From positions 82,509 through 146,508 of the forward strand of contig QANZ01008577.1 of assembly GCA_003254925.1 (NCBI GenBank): DNA of 64,000 nt, written 5' to 3'. Numbering within the stretch: position 1 is the stretch's first letter; the number at the start of each line of letters is the position of its first letter. Positions 36,501 to 48,520 of this stretch are shown in pieces. The stretch is from Chamaecrista fasciculata. Lineage: Eukaryota; Streptophyta; Magnoliopsida; Fabales; Fabaceae. The notes under the pieces were generated by a model, which did no database searches, had not been told where the DNA came from, and worked only from the letters and a program-made list of their open reading frames with translations. A program made the translations under genes and the position numbers.

Positions 36501-37928
36501 TTTTCAAATCATCCTTGCCTTTTCCACTGGCAAGCATGAGAACGGATTGGCTGTACTGCAAGTAATTGTTGTCGTTTAGTTTATGGCCTGTGATCATGTA
36601 GGGGGTGCTGGCAGAAGACTGTGATTAGTTGAGGGTGTTTCTCTTCTAAAGGTATTAGAGATTCGATGGAAGACGACTCTATTATGGTACCCAGTTTTTG
36701 GTACCCAAATTGGATCATATGATGATTATTAGCCAAGGGGGCTCTAATGCCATGATGAAAACCGGAACAATGTATTATGATTTCATCCTCTATTCAAATG
36801 AATTAAGATCCTATAAATTGGAATAGTAGAGTTCTTGTACAGTGATCTATAAGACGCTTATCTTATCTCTAAGCAAACATTTATCTTATCCCCTGTTCTT
36901 AGATAACAAACTAAGTTAAGATAACTAACTGCAATTTAAAACAACAACCTCTACATACAGGAGCAACAACAACAACGTTCAACTCTTTGTACAAGAGCCT
37001 CTAACAACCTTCTTTTCACGTGATCATATCACCTAAGGTGTATTTCAACTAGCTTTTCTATGATAGGTGCTACACCAACTTTTTCTCTAATGCACTCATT
37101 CCTAATCCTATCCTTTTTAGTATGATCACTCATCCAAGACAACATTCTCATTTAAGCTATGTTGAATTTATGCTTATATTTGACTTTTTATCGCCCAACA
37201 TTCAACAATAAAGCAAGTCTTATAGCTTTGCGCTAAAATTTTCCTTTAAGTAGCACTTTTCTATCACAAATAACTTCTGAGGCCTTCCACATTTCATCCA
37301 TCTTACTTGGATCCTATGGTTTGCGTCTTACTTTATTTCTCCATTATTTTGTATTATCGTTCCCAAATACTTAAAACTTGTGACTTCTTGTATGGAATAA
37401 TCTCCAAGTTTCACCTAATCCCTAGAAACAGATTCCTTTCTACTGTATTAACATTCCATATATTCCGTTTTGCTTCGACTGATATCAATCTGGACTGGAC
37501 CATTAATTTGTGACAGTTATTAGTCCCTTACTTATTCTTGATTTATATATAATTTTACACATCTCTGATGATATTGCTCCAAATATTCGTTTCTTATTCT
37601 TCTTCAGTTCCCTTTATCAATATAGAATGTTGTTATGTTGGAGTGCTCTTTACTATATTTATTACTCTGAACCAAACAAACATTTATGTTCCTTGTTGCT
37701 GAGGATGAGAAATTTAATTACCATGCTCATATCATATGATGCTTAGATTCTTGAATATATGGGTTTGAACTATTTGTGCAGGCAGAGGTGCTAGCCAACG
37801 CCTCCGTGGAGAAGAGTGGAAGAAATTTGACTATAATAGGACTTGAGTTTAAACTGAAAGAAACTGGGAAGTTGATCTATACAGCTCGTGCTAGCCTCTA
37901 TAACAACCTACCGGTTGCAAAGTTATGA
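33598..37928 (+). CDS. Hotdog-fold acyl-CoA thioesterase (ACOT13-like)
   Basis: Three coding exons, GT-AG: 33598-33861, 34757-34903, 37782-37928; 185 residues. It belongs to the small PaaI/ACOT13-type thioesterase family, which hydrolyses acyl-CoA thioesters. Exon 1 gives a Ser-rich head and the segment SFLKVDRIQRGRITCTVSVK. Exon 2 holds the family signature N-F-F-E-T-LHGGGLASLVE, with HGG and the acidic residue of the catalytic helix, then SQDKELFLGEMSMSYLSSAP. Exon 3 gives SGRNLTIIGLEFKLKETGKL and ends LPVAKL. The Ser-rich head could be a targeting peptide or just a disordered tail. Intron 1 carries a tandem triplication; intron 2 (2.9 kb) carries an old TRIM-like copy and an RTE LINE piece. 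The physiological substrate cannot be told. Confidence 0.88.
33912..34745 (+). repeat. Tandem triplication in intron 1 of the thioesterase
   Basis: Three direct units of about 270, 300 and 260 bases start at 33912, 34182 and 34484, each beginning cttcatgtt(c/t)ggttt(g/a)gcagttg. Shared inner words are aagatagttgtgagaacttg and tcagaagctaaactaattgg. Each unit ends in a T-rich run and ttttcattttctt. In units 1 and 2 this continues to aaacag, which resembles a splice acceptor; in unit 3 it leads into the real acceptor ggaattgcag of exon 2. Confidence 0.9.
34904..36059 (+). other. Thioesterase intron 2, left part
   Basis: AT-rich intron sequence; I see no reading frame of note and no transposon ends. 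Confidence 0.5.
36060..36960 (-). mobile_element. Old TRIM-like LTR element in thioesterase intron 2
   Basis: Two diverged direct copies (about 36070-36340 and 36755-36960) share acttatcttat, ctaagataa/gttaagataac and agatcaagactc/aattaagatcct-type words. Read on the minus strand, a primer-binding-like tggcattagagccccc follows one copy near 36750, and a purine tract (cagcttgaagaggag) precedes the other near 36340. About 400 bases lie between, without coding. The divergence means an old insertion; no target duplication survives that I can see. Broken and old. Confidence 0.55.
36962..37570 (-). mobile_element. RTE-type LINE 3' fragment
   Basis: Contains (CAA)n at its left edge, the minus-strand (TTG)n tail typical of RTE elements, then in reverse the end of the RT region. 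Recognisable plus-strand words include ataggtgctacaccaacttt, ctaatcctatcctttttagt and cgcccaacattc, shared by plant RTE LINEs; coding in reverse includes an SKTEYMEC-like string. Many frame breaks; 5'-truncated. Confidence 0.75.
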
Positions 37929-38298
37929 ACATTTAAGTTTTCTGGTAGCTTTTTTTTCTCCTTCTTTCACAGGTATTGAAATATTATTTGAGATACTATT
38001 GGACATTAAATATAGGCAACTCTTCCAACAAACCAGTAGGGATTCGAATATGGATTCAATAAACAAAGAGAAACTAATCCATTTTCGCTTTACCCAACCT
38101 CTTGTTGGAATAGATTTCTGGTAGCAATGTATTGAATGTAACATATTTGATATTAGGTTCTTAGCCTGCATTTCTGTATGATGATTGGATGATTTGGTTC
38201 CCCAAATTCTTATATGTAATTAGGCCAATTCATATCAATAGTTTATATAACATGGCAACAGATGGCTTGCAGTTTCTGGCTCAACTAATATAAATTTT
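37929..38298 (+). other. Thioesterase 3' UTR and downstream flank
   Basis: AT-rich; presumably the 3' UTR. No other feature recognised. Confidence 0.5.
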
Positions 38299-38882
38299 AG
38301 GGTAAATTGCAGTTTGGTACCCTGTGGTTAGGGGCGATTCCACTTTAGTACCCTGAAAGAAAAATTTTTGCATTTTGGTGCCCCGTGGTTTGCTCCGTTA
38401 CCACTTTGGTACCCTGTGATTATTTTCTGTTAGGATTTAACGGCAAATGTATGTTAAAATGTCAAAAATCTCCCAACAAGTCTTCTCTTATGCGTTTAAG
38501 TCCTTTCCCTTTACTAAAAGGGATCAAAACATAAAGAATTAATTATAAAAGGGTCTTTAGAATTCTAATATTATAGAATTTTCTCCTTTTCATAAGATTT
38601 CTTTTGAATAGGTTCTGATTTAATTACACTTTAATCCCAAAAGTTTATGATCTTTATCAAAATAGTCCTTAGAACCTCAAAAGACAAATGAGCATCTATG
38701 ATTTATCAAAAAATCCTCATATTCAACTACAATTTTCATTCAAGTATACTACAAACAAATCAAAACCCTCAAATTTTTCCAAAATCAAGCCCCACAAATC
38801 AAAAACCCTCTCAACAACAAAATCAACATCCAAAACTAAGGAATTCAATTAATTTGGTCTCCTACTCACAAACAAACTCCAG
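38299..38882. mobile_element. Left arm of a palindromic element, outermost shell of a nest
   Basis: Starts gggtaaattgcagtttggta, and its inner part (about 38745-38850, with caagccccacaaatcaaaaa and ctctcaacaacaaaatcaac) is found again in reverse at 40313-40400. Between these arms lie the shells described at 38943 and 39131. The outer part of the right arm is missing. Confidence 0.6.
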
Positions 38883-38922
38883 AAAAAAAAAAAAAAAAAA
38901 NAAAAAAAAAAAAAAAAAAAAA
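38883..38922. repeat. Poly-A run with one N at 38901
   Basis: Eighteen A, one N, twenty-one A. It may mark an uncertain assembly join or homopolymer collapse. Confidence 0.9.
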
Positions 38923-38942
38923 CTTCATACATAGTTTAAACT

Positions 38943-40308
38943 TGGCCAAATTGCAAATACTCCCCCTGAATTTTAGATCAGGTGCACATAACACCTCTAA
39001 GTTTTCAATTTGTGTAAATAGGACCCATGAGTTTTTAATTAGGTGCAATTAGCACCCTTCCATTAGATTTGTGTTAATTTGGTATGTTAAATGCCACATA
39101 AGCCATAACAGTAATTTTATTAAAAAATGTAGGCCAAAGTTCTATTTTGGTCCCTTTAGTTTATTTAAAGTTCTGTTTTGATCCCTCAAGTTTCTAAAAA
39201 GTATAAACTTCCACGGTTCCACCGACTTTAGCTCTTTTCCATCCATTTTTTTCAGTTAAAAAAATAAAAAAAGTGGTTTATATCCCCAAAAGTTTTATTT
39301 TTTTTACATTAAAATCATTTTCCTTTTATAATAGGATCAAAATGTAAGTAAAAATAAACAAAGGATGTTTTAACCAATTTCACCCAAAATTAGAAAATAA
39401 CACAGTCTCTTCTTCATCTTCAACACGCGCATTCTTCATCCTCCAAACCCTACTCACCTCACCATAACCACCACCACATCAAGCCCTTCCATAGCCGTAA
39501 GTCTTCACTCTTCACTTCCCAAATTCATGCCTTCTTCTAAACAATCTTCTCCCCCAAATCCCTCTCTTCGTCTTCATATTACTATCCACTGGGAGCATTT
39601 CCCATACTAACGAAATCCCCATCAAACACTACGCTCACCTCACTTCCAAGCTCGCTGAAGATGAGAAATTCCAAGATTTCGAGATGGTTGTCCAGGGCGT
39701 GATTGATTCTGAGGTAAACGCGTTTCAATTTGCTTGGATCTCTCTGGGGACCCATCGACATCGACGCCGGCGGCGGTGCTGAAAACTCTCGTTGCTCTGT
39801 CTTCTCCAAATCTCAAACACCCCATTTATCGGAGAAACCAAACGGAGAGAAATCGAAAAATGAAGCAAGACGTAAGGAGTAGTTCGCCGGAAACACAAGT
39901 TGTGGTTATGGTGAGTAGGGTTTGGAGGATGAAGAATGCGCGTGTTGAAGAAGATGAAGAAGAAGCGACTATATTATTTTTTAATTTTGGGCAAAATTGG
40001 TTAAAATGTCCATTTGTTTATTCTTTCTTACGGTTTGATCCTATTATAAAGGAAAATGGTCTTAATGTAAAAAAAGTAAAACTTTTGGGGATATAAACAC
40101 TTCTTTATTTTTTAACTTAAAAAAATGGATGGAAAAGAGCTAAAGGTGGAAGTTTTTACTTTTTAGAAATTTGAGGGACCAAAATAGAATTTTAAATAAA
40201 TTTGAGGGACCAAAATAGAACTTCGGCCTATATTTTTTAATAAAATTATTGTTATGCCCTTGCTTATGTGGCATTTAACGGACCAAATTAACAGAAATCT
40301 AACGGAAG
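38943..40308. mobile_element. Second shell: palindromic element around 39131-40232
   Basis: The left arm 38943-39130 (ggccaaattgcaaatactcc, ttaatttggtatgttaaatg, attttattaaaaaat) pairs with 40233-40308 in reverse (attttttaataaaatt, catttaacggaccaaattaa). The right arm is cut short. The next element sits exactly at the axis of this palindrome. Confidence 0.6.
39131..40232. mobile_element. Pack-MULE-like element with captured host sequence
   Basis: The ends are ggccaaagttctattttggt and, in reverse, ggccgaagttctattttggt, the same family as 28465-29603; the arms are about 250 bases. The loop (about 39400-39960) is much more GC-rich than the arms and coding-like: 39609-39713 reads openly as HYAHLTSKLAEDEKFQDFEM... 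and ends gag|gtaaac, like an exon end with its donor. This resembles a short part of a PPR-type plant protein, but I am not certain. A second GC-rich piece (39755-39840, cgacgccggcggcggtgc) may be another capture. No clean target duplication, since the flanks are the axis of another palindrome. Confidence 0.7.
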
Positions 40309-40440
40309 GATGTTGATTTTATTGTTGAGAGGATTTTGATTTGTGGGACTTGATTTTGGAAAAATTTGGGGTAGTCGATTTTTACTACATCTTAGTCGTT
40401 GATTTCTCTTATAATCTTAGTTGTTAGTTTCTAGTTTGAG

Positions 40441-40925
40441 GTGAATTACACATTTTTGTCCTCAAACTATGGGGTAAGTTTTATTTTGGTCATAAAACTA
40501 ACTATTTTTTTATTCATTTTTGTTCTCAAACTTTCACATTTGTTCCCTTTGGTCCCAAAATGTGATTTTATCAGAGTTTCGCCATTATTTTAAGTCATAA
40601 ATTGAAGATAAAAATTAACCACAAATATATTTCCAATTTGTGAATAATAATGAACATTTTCTTTTTACCAAAAAATAATAATGAACATTTTTCTTCCTCT
40701 CTTTACCAACTCACTTACTATTAGTCTATTACATATATGAGAGAGAAATAATTCATATTTACTATTCAGGTTAAAAATAATAGCATAAACCACGTGAAAC
40801 CACATTTTCGTGACAAAAAATGGAACAAATGTGAAAGTTTGAGGATCAAAGTAGAACAAAAAGTAATTTAATGACAAAAATGAAACTTACCACATAATTT
40901 GAGGATCAAAATTTAATCTTTTTTA
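40441..40925. mobile_element. Palindromic element ('tttttgtcctcaaactatg')
   Basis: Inverted arms: tgtcctcaaactatggggta at the left, and in reverse atcctcaaattatgtggta at the right, continuing inward (aagtttcatttttgtcatt). About 480 bases, no coding. Exact ends are uncertain. Confidence 0.65.
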
Positions 40926-41160
40926 CTAGTCATGTGAGTGACATGTGACATATACATTAAAAATTGACGGAGAACAAAACCACAAATACTCAAAGTTCTA
41001 ACCATATAAACTACATATACTTAGAGTAAGACGTTTTTTGAACCACATAATATCATAATAAGATCAAACTAAAACCAAATATAAGTTAAGAGCAATTTAC
41101 CAATAAAACTTGAGCCATCCCTTCCCATCTTACACCTCTAAAACACTATGAATATTTTTA

Positions 41161-41410
41161 AAGGTAAATTACACAAAAGGGCTCCGTGGTTTGGCCCAAT
41201 TTTAGAGAGGGTCCTCATGGTTTAAAAAGTGTCAGATAGGGTCCCTGTGGTTTGCTCCATTAACAAAAAGGGTCATGAGGTATATTTTTATCCAAAATTT
41301 GACGAAAATTTTGGCTAAAATACTATTTTAATTAAGACCATAACTATTAATTTTTATGTGTTTGACTCCCTATTTGTATGAGAGGACTTTCACGAAAAAA
41401 AAAAAAAAGT
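41161..41410. mobile_element. Single arm related to the element at 16402
   Basis: Carries aggtaaattacac, gtttgctccattaac, aaaatactattttaa and aactattaatttttatgtgt in the same order as the left arm of 16402-17003. It ends at an A-run (41395-41408) and is followed by coding-like DNA. Confidence 0.7.
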
Positions 41411-41542
41411 TTTGTGGTATCCGTCAAATCCATCAAACTTGGCACCAACGTCTCCGTGAAAGCCCTATACCCAAGACGACTTCAAGAAACTCGCCACCGA
41501 CAAATCCGTCGAGTATGTCTACAACGGCATGGACAAACTAAT
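41411..41542 (+). pseudogene. Unidentified coding-like fragment
   Basis: About 130 bases of higher GC with codon-like composition. One frame gives SVKSIKLGTNVSVKAL; with a shift of frame near 41470 it goes on as DDFKKLATDKSVEYVYNGMD. It has the look of a piece of a host gene with one frameshift, perhaps captured by the adjacent palindromic element. I do not recognise the protein. Confidence 0.4.
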
Positions 41543-42630
41543 AGTAACATATCAATAGTAACTTCATTTGCATAAATCCAATAAATGTTGTCATATTGGA
41601 TGTTCCAGCCATCAACTATGAATGGACAAAATAATATATCAATTGCAACTTTATTTGCATAAACCCAAAAGGCCAAAACAGAAATATAAGGTGATCATAT
41701 TTTTTCAACCACTAGCTAGGAATGGCTCCACTTCAAGTACTTGTACGTTATACAAACAAGAGAAAAACAATTTTGAATCTGTTCCAAGTGATGAAGTGGT
41801 CATGCATTCAAGAGATCCACCGGCCATGTATAATAGATTATATAAAGTAGCTAGTTAGTATAAATATATATATATATATCCATTATTATTAACCTTACCT
41901 AACTAGCTATATGACAGCTTAAGCAGAAGAAATACAATGTGCAGTTGGCATATGCCATCAATAAAAATTGACGAAATATAAATAAATAATTAAGGAGAAG
42001 AAATTAAGAAATTACCAAAATTCTTGTTTAATTGGATTCAAACAAAATAAATTAATAGGCACATACCTCTTGCTATACACTATCGTTACAAACTCTCCAT
42101 CAATATGGTCAACATGAAGCTGTATATATTAATATCACCATCTTGTGTAAGGAATATATATATATAGCCACTAATGCCCTCATATATAATGGGCACAGTC
42201 TCTGAATTCTTAAAATTGAAATAAAAAATAGAGAATATATAAAAATCATATATAACCTATTTGAAATGAAACATCTAGAGAAGTGAGAATCCATAATAAA
42301 TTGTAAATCATATATAGTCTGTGACATTAATTATCATCTATCATCAACAGCTTTTATTCCCTCACAACTATGCCATTTTCAAAATTCATGAAAAAGATAA
42401 TCAGAAAAGGGAAGATATGTATCTTTGCTTCAAAAATAAATCAAGTATATAATACAGTGTGCAATTGGTATATGCCATCAATATTAGTTTATATGAGAAC
42501 TAATATTGTAGGCTTACCTAATTGTTAATCAAAGGTTGGTGCTTACTGCTGGAGCCTAAAACAATGAACACCTTTTTTTAAATTTGAGTCAAAGAAGGCA
42601 AATGAAAATCAGATTTTACGATATAGCTAG
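41543..42630. other. AT-rich stretch left of the CACTA transposase
   Basis: Contains two direct copies of a segment of about 90 bases (41527 and 41619: atggacaaa, atatcaat, tttgcataaa), and a shared word tatgccatcaata at about 41950 and 42470. The left terminus of the CACTA element should lie here, but I could not find a convincing CACTA end. Confidence 0.4.
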
Positions 42631-43075
42631 AACTTATCTAACCTGAAAGTTTATAAGATATGCAAACTCAGATGATACATTTACCACAACATTATGGAAA
42701 ATGTAAGTCAATGCTGATTTCAGTTGTTTATTTAAAGATTGCAATATCACAATTTCTTCTTGGAGAGCATTTACCGAAGCATGAGTAGTACCATGATTCA
42801 ATGGTATTCTACCAATCGTATTCGAATTCACTCCAAATACTTTCATAATGTGTGCCGCATCAAAAATTAAACTATTGTAGACGACAGATTCACCATCATC
42901 TAATTAATCCTTCAGAAAAAAGATTATATGAAAATTAAGATGATATAATGAAAGCTGATTCTGCCTGAGTTTGCTATTTACTAATATTTCTTTTACAGTA
43001 ACCCTAAAGATGATCACCAAGTATAATTAGTATGATAATAGAATAGAGAGTGGGACAAGGTAAGTAAGAAATAAG

Positions 43076-43703
43076 TAGGGATGACAATTTTTTAGGATAG
43101 ATAGGGTACCCGCTCGTATCCGTCCGAAAAATTATCCGATATTTGTCGGATACCAGATATCGGATAGGATAAGAGTAGTGAAAATTAAATATTTCTCGGA
43201 TATTGGGCAGATACTGATATTGCCCTCGAATACCCTATATCTGTCCGAAATGAATGGATAGTTAGGGTACCCACTGATATCCAATACCCTATTACTTATT
43301 TAATTTTTATATTTTACATTCAATTTAATATTTTATATATAATTATTTAAATTAAATTAATTATATTTATATATATTTTTATATAATCTTTTTTTAGTTA
43401 TTGTATATTTAATTTTTTTAAAAACATAAATTTAAAATATAAATAAATAACAATTTCATTTATTTATATTAGTTGGTGGATAATAGATATCGGGTATCCG
43501 ATATGTTCGATTTATAAAATAAGATATCTTATCCTATATCTATATTTTTTCGGATATTTCGAGTACCCGTCGGATACCGGATATCGAATAGGGTGCAAAT
43601 ACGAATATTAATTTATCGGATACGGATATTGGATAGGATGAACGAATATGGATATGGATAATGACAAAATCACCGAATAACTTACCAGTTGCCATCCCTA
43701 GCA
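43076..43703. mobile_element. hAT-like miniature element ('tagggatgac')
   Basis: The ends tagggatgacaattttttag and, in reverse, tagggatggcaactggtaag are inverted repeats. The flanks gaaataag and gcagtaag could be an 8-bp duplication with two mismatches. Both subterminal zones are dense in atatccgat/cggatat words; the core is AT-only. Inserted between transposase pieces of the CACTA element. Confidence 0.7.
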
Positions 43704-45059
43704 GTAAGTAAGATGGAAAATATATATATATAACCAATTATAACTTAATAAAATTGGAGATATAAAATTGTTTAATAATATTAGTAATATTTACACTCAA
43801 AATCCTTGCTTCATTGTTGAAATAGGAGTCACATCTCTTCCTATGTGTCGCAATAAATATAGCTCCCCTACTCACACGCCCTCCACGCTCCAATTCCTAA
43901 CATATCAATTAAATATTATTGTCATCTAGGGGTGTTCGAAACTGAACTAAACCGATTGACCGAACCAAACCAAACTAAACCGAAGATAAAACCGAACCAA
44001 ACTGCCAAACCACTAAAACTCTTATTTATTTATATATATATATATATACCTCATATTCTCATTAAGTAACTCATACTCCATTACTCATATATACAATATT
44101 CAATATTGAGAATATATTTACGAGTTTTGAAATATTTGCATCTTTATATAAATATATATATACTAGTGGAGTAAGCGTGCGATGCACGCGTTAGTTTGTT
44201 TCATTTATTATATTATTAGATGGATTTGTCTAAAACGAGATATTTTGTTGCATATTGGAAAACTAAGGCCTCTAGAGCAAGGTCGTAACAATTAGTTAAA
44301 GAATGCTGAATCGAGGGATAGGTATTAATTTATCGATTGAATGTGTATTTTTCTTTTCTACTATTCATTTTTGCAAATAATGATCTTTGTAATTTCCTTT
44401 TTTATTTACAAAAGAAATAGAGACCCAATGTCGTTAACCATCTTTGTAAATAATTGATTTTCTCACTACTTTTTTATTTGCAGAAAAAGAGTAGTGGTAA
44501 GAGGCCACTACCCATGGCTACCAATATAAGTAGTTGTATGCCCAAAAATAGGTTTTGAAAAAGATTATAAAAAAGCCTATTGCAAAGTCCTATACAAACA
44601 CATTCTCTTAATGAAACCTAGTTCAAGACTTACAAAGTCATTCTTCCATATGCACATACTCTGATTGACAACGTACTTGGCATCCAATGAAGCTCTCATG
44701 GTACAGAGTTTGTAAACATGGAAGAGTAGGAGTATAGTATGAACCAATAAGTCCTAAACTTAAATGTGGCCATAGAATAGTTAGTATTTAAATTTAAAAA
44801 TATATAAGTCAAGGCTACATAATCATAATATTCTGTATACCTAACATTGAAAGTCATGTATAGTTAAGATATTCATATAGAATTTAGGGTTCATAATGCA
44901 GCCATCCAAAGGACCATGTACATTCCAAACAGTTATAAATGGTCTATAGGTGGTGACCTTTGGTAGTCGAATCCTAATTACACAACATATATGGATTAAA
45001 GTTTTGTTTGATGTTCCTTAACTAATGTAGATGTTATATTATTGCTTTTCTACTAATTA

Positions 45060-46910
45060 TTTGATGCGTTCTTGAATTCGGCGTTTTGTTTCTCACTTCT
45101 CTATCTTGATCTTCTTCTTTCGTCCTCTTGCACTGTGTGTCTTATCTGGTGTATCATTGGTAGCTATTGGTTTGTCTTCTTGATCTTCATACACATCTTG
45201 AATAATAAACTTTCCAATGGTTCTTGCTGAATTGCTTTTTTTCATTCACTTTGGTACTGAAAATATAGGTTTTCCCTGTGTAGTTGAACGATCCCGCCGA
45301 TTCTGCATTGTCCTTAAGTGCCTAAAACAGAAAGAAGTATTTAGTTGCAGTACATATTTTAGTGTAGTAGGCACACCCTTTTTTAATACACTCACACGCA
45401 TGTTTAAAGACCTAAGGACAGTGTGGAAATGTTGTGTACCTATAGTTGTTTCTCCTTCAACTCATTCACAGTGCATCCAATTAAATTTTGGGCTGTATCG
45501 AACAAAGTGGCTGATGCTTGGCTTGTTTCATCCGAGATTATCATTTTCAGCAAGTATCTATATGATGTTTGAGTGTATGAAGAAAACTTAAATGAGTATT
45601 TCAAATATAAGTTGTTATTATTGGTCGATCATGTTTCCCTTAAACTCTATGTGGTAAGGTAATTTATACATATACATTTAGTTTGATAGATATACATACC
45701 TTGAATTGTATCCTCCATCTTTCTTATCAGAGTAAATGCACTCAATCCCTTCATCAATGAAAAATATTTTCTTATTGCAGTCCTTACAAGCCTCATACCA
45801 TGGTTCTATTGGATTTTCAATGCTTGCTATTTGTGCCTTGAATGAGCAATTTGGATTTTGCATCAATGATAAGTTTGTCAAAAGAAGTTAACAATATATC
45901 ATTCTTTGTTTTTGTGTACAGTAATTGATGTCTATACCTTAAAATCAATTAATGGCTTAAAGGTCAATTCCTGGATTGTGAACATTTCAGATTGCAACGC
46001 TCTTTTTGGAGTTGTTGATGATGATGGCACTTCTTCTTTATTGTCTCCTGAAGATTGAGCTCTGCCAATAAGAATATTTAACTGAGATGATCATGGAACT
46101 GTTTGATTGTTGCTAGAAATACATATAAAACATACCACTTTTTGATGGTCTTTGCCGCTTTGGTATTTGGATTGATTGTCATCCATGATATTGAAACAGA
46201 AGATAGAGACAAGGTTCCTGCTTCAAATTGAGTTAGTTTTGTAATATATTTGTATCATATTGAGAAGAGCTAGTAGGCTTATAATATGTTACCTTCGTAG
46301 TTCGATATTTTAGCATTTGACATAACTACGATGGGATTCTCGAGGATCATGTTCTCTAATAGTTGGCCTTCATTTTGTGCAAGATCTCCCCATAAAGTAA
46401 CTTGAATTGTACAAGATCTACAAATGTTGATTTATTACCAATAGCTCTTGACTATTAACTATATGGTTGAGCTTTGTTCCCACTTTAAAAAAAAAACTAT
46501 ATGGTTGAGTATAATTATTTTAACTTACTTGGAGTCGATCAGGAGAATATTTCGCTTACCTTGAACTTCCTTGGATCCCCTTTTTGGGGTAGTAATTATG
46601 GGTTGCACATATTTTACTAAACCCAACACATCTTCTTATGCCAAAAGAGACTACCACAAGAATTTGTTAAATATGAGGCCTATAGTTTAATTGCAATATA
46701 TATGTATGTGTATCCAACCTGCTATTTGCTATCAAATAAAGAAGGTGAAATTTATAAGTGAGTAGTGATAGAATTAATGACATACTTATTAATTCTGTCA
46801 TGTGTGCATGTATTTCACTCAATGGGAAGAAGGATTGCTTTATATGATCGGGTGACCCTTTTATTGCTCTAATCTCTTCAACCTTCGTTTGAGTTGATAA
46901 TACCAACTCA
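45060..46910 (-). pseudogene. RPA70-like gene remnant inside the Helitron
   Basis: Read in reverse: QFEAGTLSLSS...ISWMTINP near 46200, an acidic/Ser linker ending in TIQELTFKPLIDFK near 45970, then the zinc-ribbon-like PWYEACKDCNKKIFFIDEGI and ECIYSDKKDGGYNSRY at about 45840-45690, and a basic tail GRKKKIKIEK near 45110. This is the layout of the C-terminal half of replication protein A large-subunit-like proteins carried by plant Helitrons (OB fold, Cys pair CKDC). The second Cys pair is not intact and frames change several times, so it looks dead. Confidence 0.55.
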
Positions 46911-47479
46911 ATATTTGAAACAAGATTTATACCTTTACATACTCATTATATATATATATATATCAAAGTTGCGTTGAGATGAAGCAGATTTCAAATAATT
47001 TTTAAAAACAATATCAATAAATTATAATAATAATAGTTGGCTTTCTCATCATGTTTGCTCCTAAATAGGTCTATTTGCATATAATAATTATACACGTTGA
47101 GATGAGAAGCCAAGGATAAAGTTTGTTTTCTTCTTTTCAAAATATGGTTGAGATTATGTATAAATATTAGGATTCATATATATATGATATAGATATTGTT
47201 ACGCAAGCTTTGAAATCGTGTAACAATATAGATGCTCTATCCTATTTAAAAGTTTCCTATTTATTTAATCACTTTAAACTCAAGTTGAATCCAAATTCAA
47301 AATTTAAAATAGATTTGATAAAATTTAAACACTGGAAATTAAATGGCACTAACTCAATTTTTCAAAAAAGGAGGGATATTTCGTAGAAATATATTCTTTA
47401 AAAAAACATCAATGACTGACATAAAGAGCTTCACATAAGATGGGAAAAATATAAGTAAGATCTTCAGAAAAATGAAACG

Positions 47480-48520
47480 AAACAACATAGATTGACAAAG
47501 TTCTTAAAAAGTCAAATTGTTGCAAGATAAAGTAGAGGTGTTATTGCAAAGGGGAAAGTTTAACGTAAATTACAAACAGAACCAGAAACAGAGAAGAATG
47601 AAGAAGCAACAAAGATTGTAAAAGTTCTTAAAAAGTAAAATTGATGCAAGATGCAGAAGAGGTGTTAGGAAAAAACACAAAGTGCAAATGAGAAAGTTAA
47701 TAGAAAATTAAAGACGAAACCAGAAACCAGAGAACAATGAAAAACAAACACACTGGTGGCACAGATTTGAAACCAAAATACTGAACACAGAAAACAAATT
47801 CAAAAACACAAAAAACACAAAGGGAAAAGGCGCAAAGGGAATTTAGAAGACTAACCGAAGCCTATAACGAAGCCTTCAGGCAATTAAAAAAAACACTAAG
47901 CCAGAGAGAAGGAATAATAAAGACAAAAGAATGCCAAGAGGGAGCAATGAAGTTAATAAGTAAATGCTAAAAATTGTAACCGTAAAGAGAGAAGAATGTA
48001 AAGAGGGAGCAATGCAAAGTTAATAAGTAAATGCTAAAAATTGTAATCGCTGTACTCACCCTTTGCAAGAATGAATGTACTCACCCTTTACAGAGTCTGG
48101 CGGCATGCAAAAAAAAAAACAAAAATGCCCATAACGACGAGGAAGTAAGACGAACGAAGGGGGAAAAAACATGGACAAAGCAACGCCATCCCTGAGATGA
48201 GAAGGAGATGAAAGGGAGCAAGAAGGATGTTGGTCGCAGATTGAGATAGGGAGAGAAGAAGCGCTAAATCGCAGATTGAGATAAGCAACAATGAAAACAA
48301 AAGCGCAGATTGGTAGAGAAAGCAAGTACAAATTGTAGATTGAGATAGGGAGAGAAGAAGCGCTTAATCGCAGATTGACATAGGAGAGAAGCAAAAAATC
48401 GTAGATTGAGATAGGAAATAGGTTAATTGGCAATTAGGCTAATTGGATAAGGGTAATTTGGGAAAAGGGATATAGCAATTAGGTTCACTGAGGTTAATTG
48501 GCAATTAGAATAATTGACTA
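47480..48520. repeat. Short tandem repeats near the Helitron 5' end
   Basis: Several local duplications: a unit of about 124 bases with agttcttaaaaagt at 47499 and 47622; aagtaaatgctaaaaattgt repeated within 47950-48050; and cagattgagata(ggga) with agagaagaagcgct repeated within 48230-48430. Confidence 0.75.

Noticed and set aside
45217-45591. 124-residue open frame on the plus strand
   Set aside because: No family resemblance; it lies opposite the decayed RPA-like remnant and in a Helitron, so it is most likely a chance or shadow frame.
48056-48433. 125-residue open frame on the minus strand
   Set aside because: It consists of translated short tandem repeats (cagattgagatagg) within the Helitron.
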